A stretch of 64,000 bases of DNA, from the NCBI RefSeq assembly GCF_000412695.1, contig NC_021499.1:3596001-3660000 (forward strand). The letters run 5' to 3'. Positions 63,724 to 64,000 of the stretch are shown here, in pieces. Each line of letters begins with the position of its first letter. Position 1 is the stretch's first letter. The notes beneath the pieces are model-generated. The model did not search any database and was not told the DNA's origin. It saw nothing but the letters and a program-made list of their open reading frames with translations. Origin of the DNA: Pseudomonas resinovorans NBRC 106553. Lineage in GTDB: Bacteria; Pseudomonadota; Gammaproteobacteria; Pseudomonadales; Pseudomonadaceae. A program made the translations under genes and the position numbers.

Positions 63724-64000
63724 TCAGCCGAACACCACCACGGTCTGCCGGCTCAGGGCCACCAGTTCGCCGGAGGCCGACCAGAGCGCCGCCGCCGCGT
63801 GGCCATAGCCATCGCGCGCGTGCTCGATGCGCGCGCGGTACTTGCACCAGTCGAGGGTATCCAGCGCCGCCAGCGGCTGGACGAATTCAATGGTCCAGGT
63901 CAGGGTGCTGCCCGGTGCCGGCGACGGCAGGTGCGGCACGGTGGCCGGCGGCCAGGCATCCACCAGGGCCAGCAGGTGGGACTCGGTCAGGGGCTCCTGA
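63724..64000 (-). CDS. acyl-CoA thioesterase family protein (N-terminus cut by window edge)
   Basis: Only the C-terminal 91 residues are present; the frame is open to the right edge. The segment LVDAWPPATVPHLPSPAPG followed by TWTIEFVQPL and ASGELVALSRQTVVVFG is typical of the TesB-like/4HBT_3 double hot-dog thioesterases, where DAWPPA lies near the start of the second hot-dog. Substrate unknown. Confidence 0.8.
   Translation of the reverse strand, partial: QEPLTESHLLALVDAWPPATVPHLPSPAPGSTLTWTIEFVQPLAALDTLDWCKYRARIEHARDGYGHAAAALWSASGELVALSRQTVVVFG

Overview
This 64 kb window is GC-rich bacterial chromosome that reads as a Pseudomonas of the P. aeruginosa / P. resinovorans / P. citronellolis type. 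It contains OprI, ThrH, CysB, the LipA/Lif lipase pair and a PrrF-type iron-responsive small RNA. Two stretches match gene orders I remember from P. aeruginosa PAO1: pabB-thrH-cysH-cysB-usp-DAHP synthase (about PA1758 to PA1750) and oprI-L,D-transpeptidase-tesA-ABC-greB-ligT-lipA-lif-mltF-MCP (about PA2853 to PA2868). That species statement rests on memory of families, not on a database search.

Region 1 (1-6.2 kb, minus strand): an amino-acid/polyamine permease cut by the window edge, a glutamine-synthetase-like gamma-glutamyl ligase, then feaB (phenylacetaldehyde dehydrogenase), a small periplasmic cytochrome c, and the AraC-type regulator feaR. Two FeaR-type boxes 21 bp apart precede the cytochrome gene.

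Region 2 (6.3-31.4 kb): a complete phenylacetate catabolic locus. paaN, paaY and paaX read left; paaFGHIJK read right. An ISL3-type insertion sequence follows, sitting exactly in the T-tract of the paaK terminator with an 8-bp target duplication. Two unrelated small genes come next, then paaABCDE, a DUF485/symporter pair (paaL), paaZ, an outer-membrane porin and a chemoreceptor. Together they cover uptake, activation (PaaK), ring epoxidation (PaaABCDE), isomerisation (PaaG), ring opening (PaaZ) and beta-oxidation (PaaJ, F, H), with PaaI and PaaY as thioesterases and PaaX as repressor. FeaB feeds phenylacetate in from phenylacetaldehyde. Both promoter regions (paaN/paaF and paaA) carry the same 15-bp motif in opposite orientation.

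Region 3 (31.6-37.9 kb): a DUF3422 membrane protein, a prrF small RNA with a Fur box in its promoter, a lipoate-ligase-like protein, a Tat-exported multicopper oxidase paired with a SCO-type copper chaperone, and a methyltransferase.

Region 4 (38-48.6 kb): pabB, thrH, cysH, a thioredoxin-like protein, cysB, a universal stress protein, a 5'-nucleotidase, a ketopantoate-reductase-like enzyme, a thioredoxin-like protein and a PilZ protein whose start codons overlap head to head, DAHP synthase, a GNAT protein and an uncharacterised membrane-anchored protein.

Region 5 (49-64 kb): oprI, L,D-transpeptidase, tesA with a divergent YbbA/YbbP-type ABC system, greB, thpR, lipase lipA (with a sigma-54 type promoter) and foldase lif, DoxX, MltF, TatD, a second chemoreceptor, an Mpo1-like protein, and a thioesterase cut by the right edge.

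Most intergenic gaps hold palindromic extragenic repeats of at least four families. I found no CRISPR array, tRNA, rRNA or phage. I found no convincing new multi-gene system; the most useful leads are the regulatory architecture of the paa/fea region, the insertion-sequence junction, the multicopper oxidase/SCO pair and one candidate microprotein gene.
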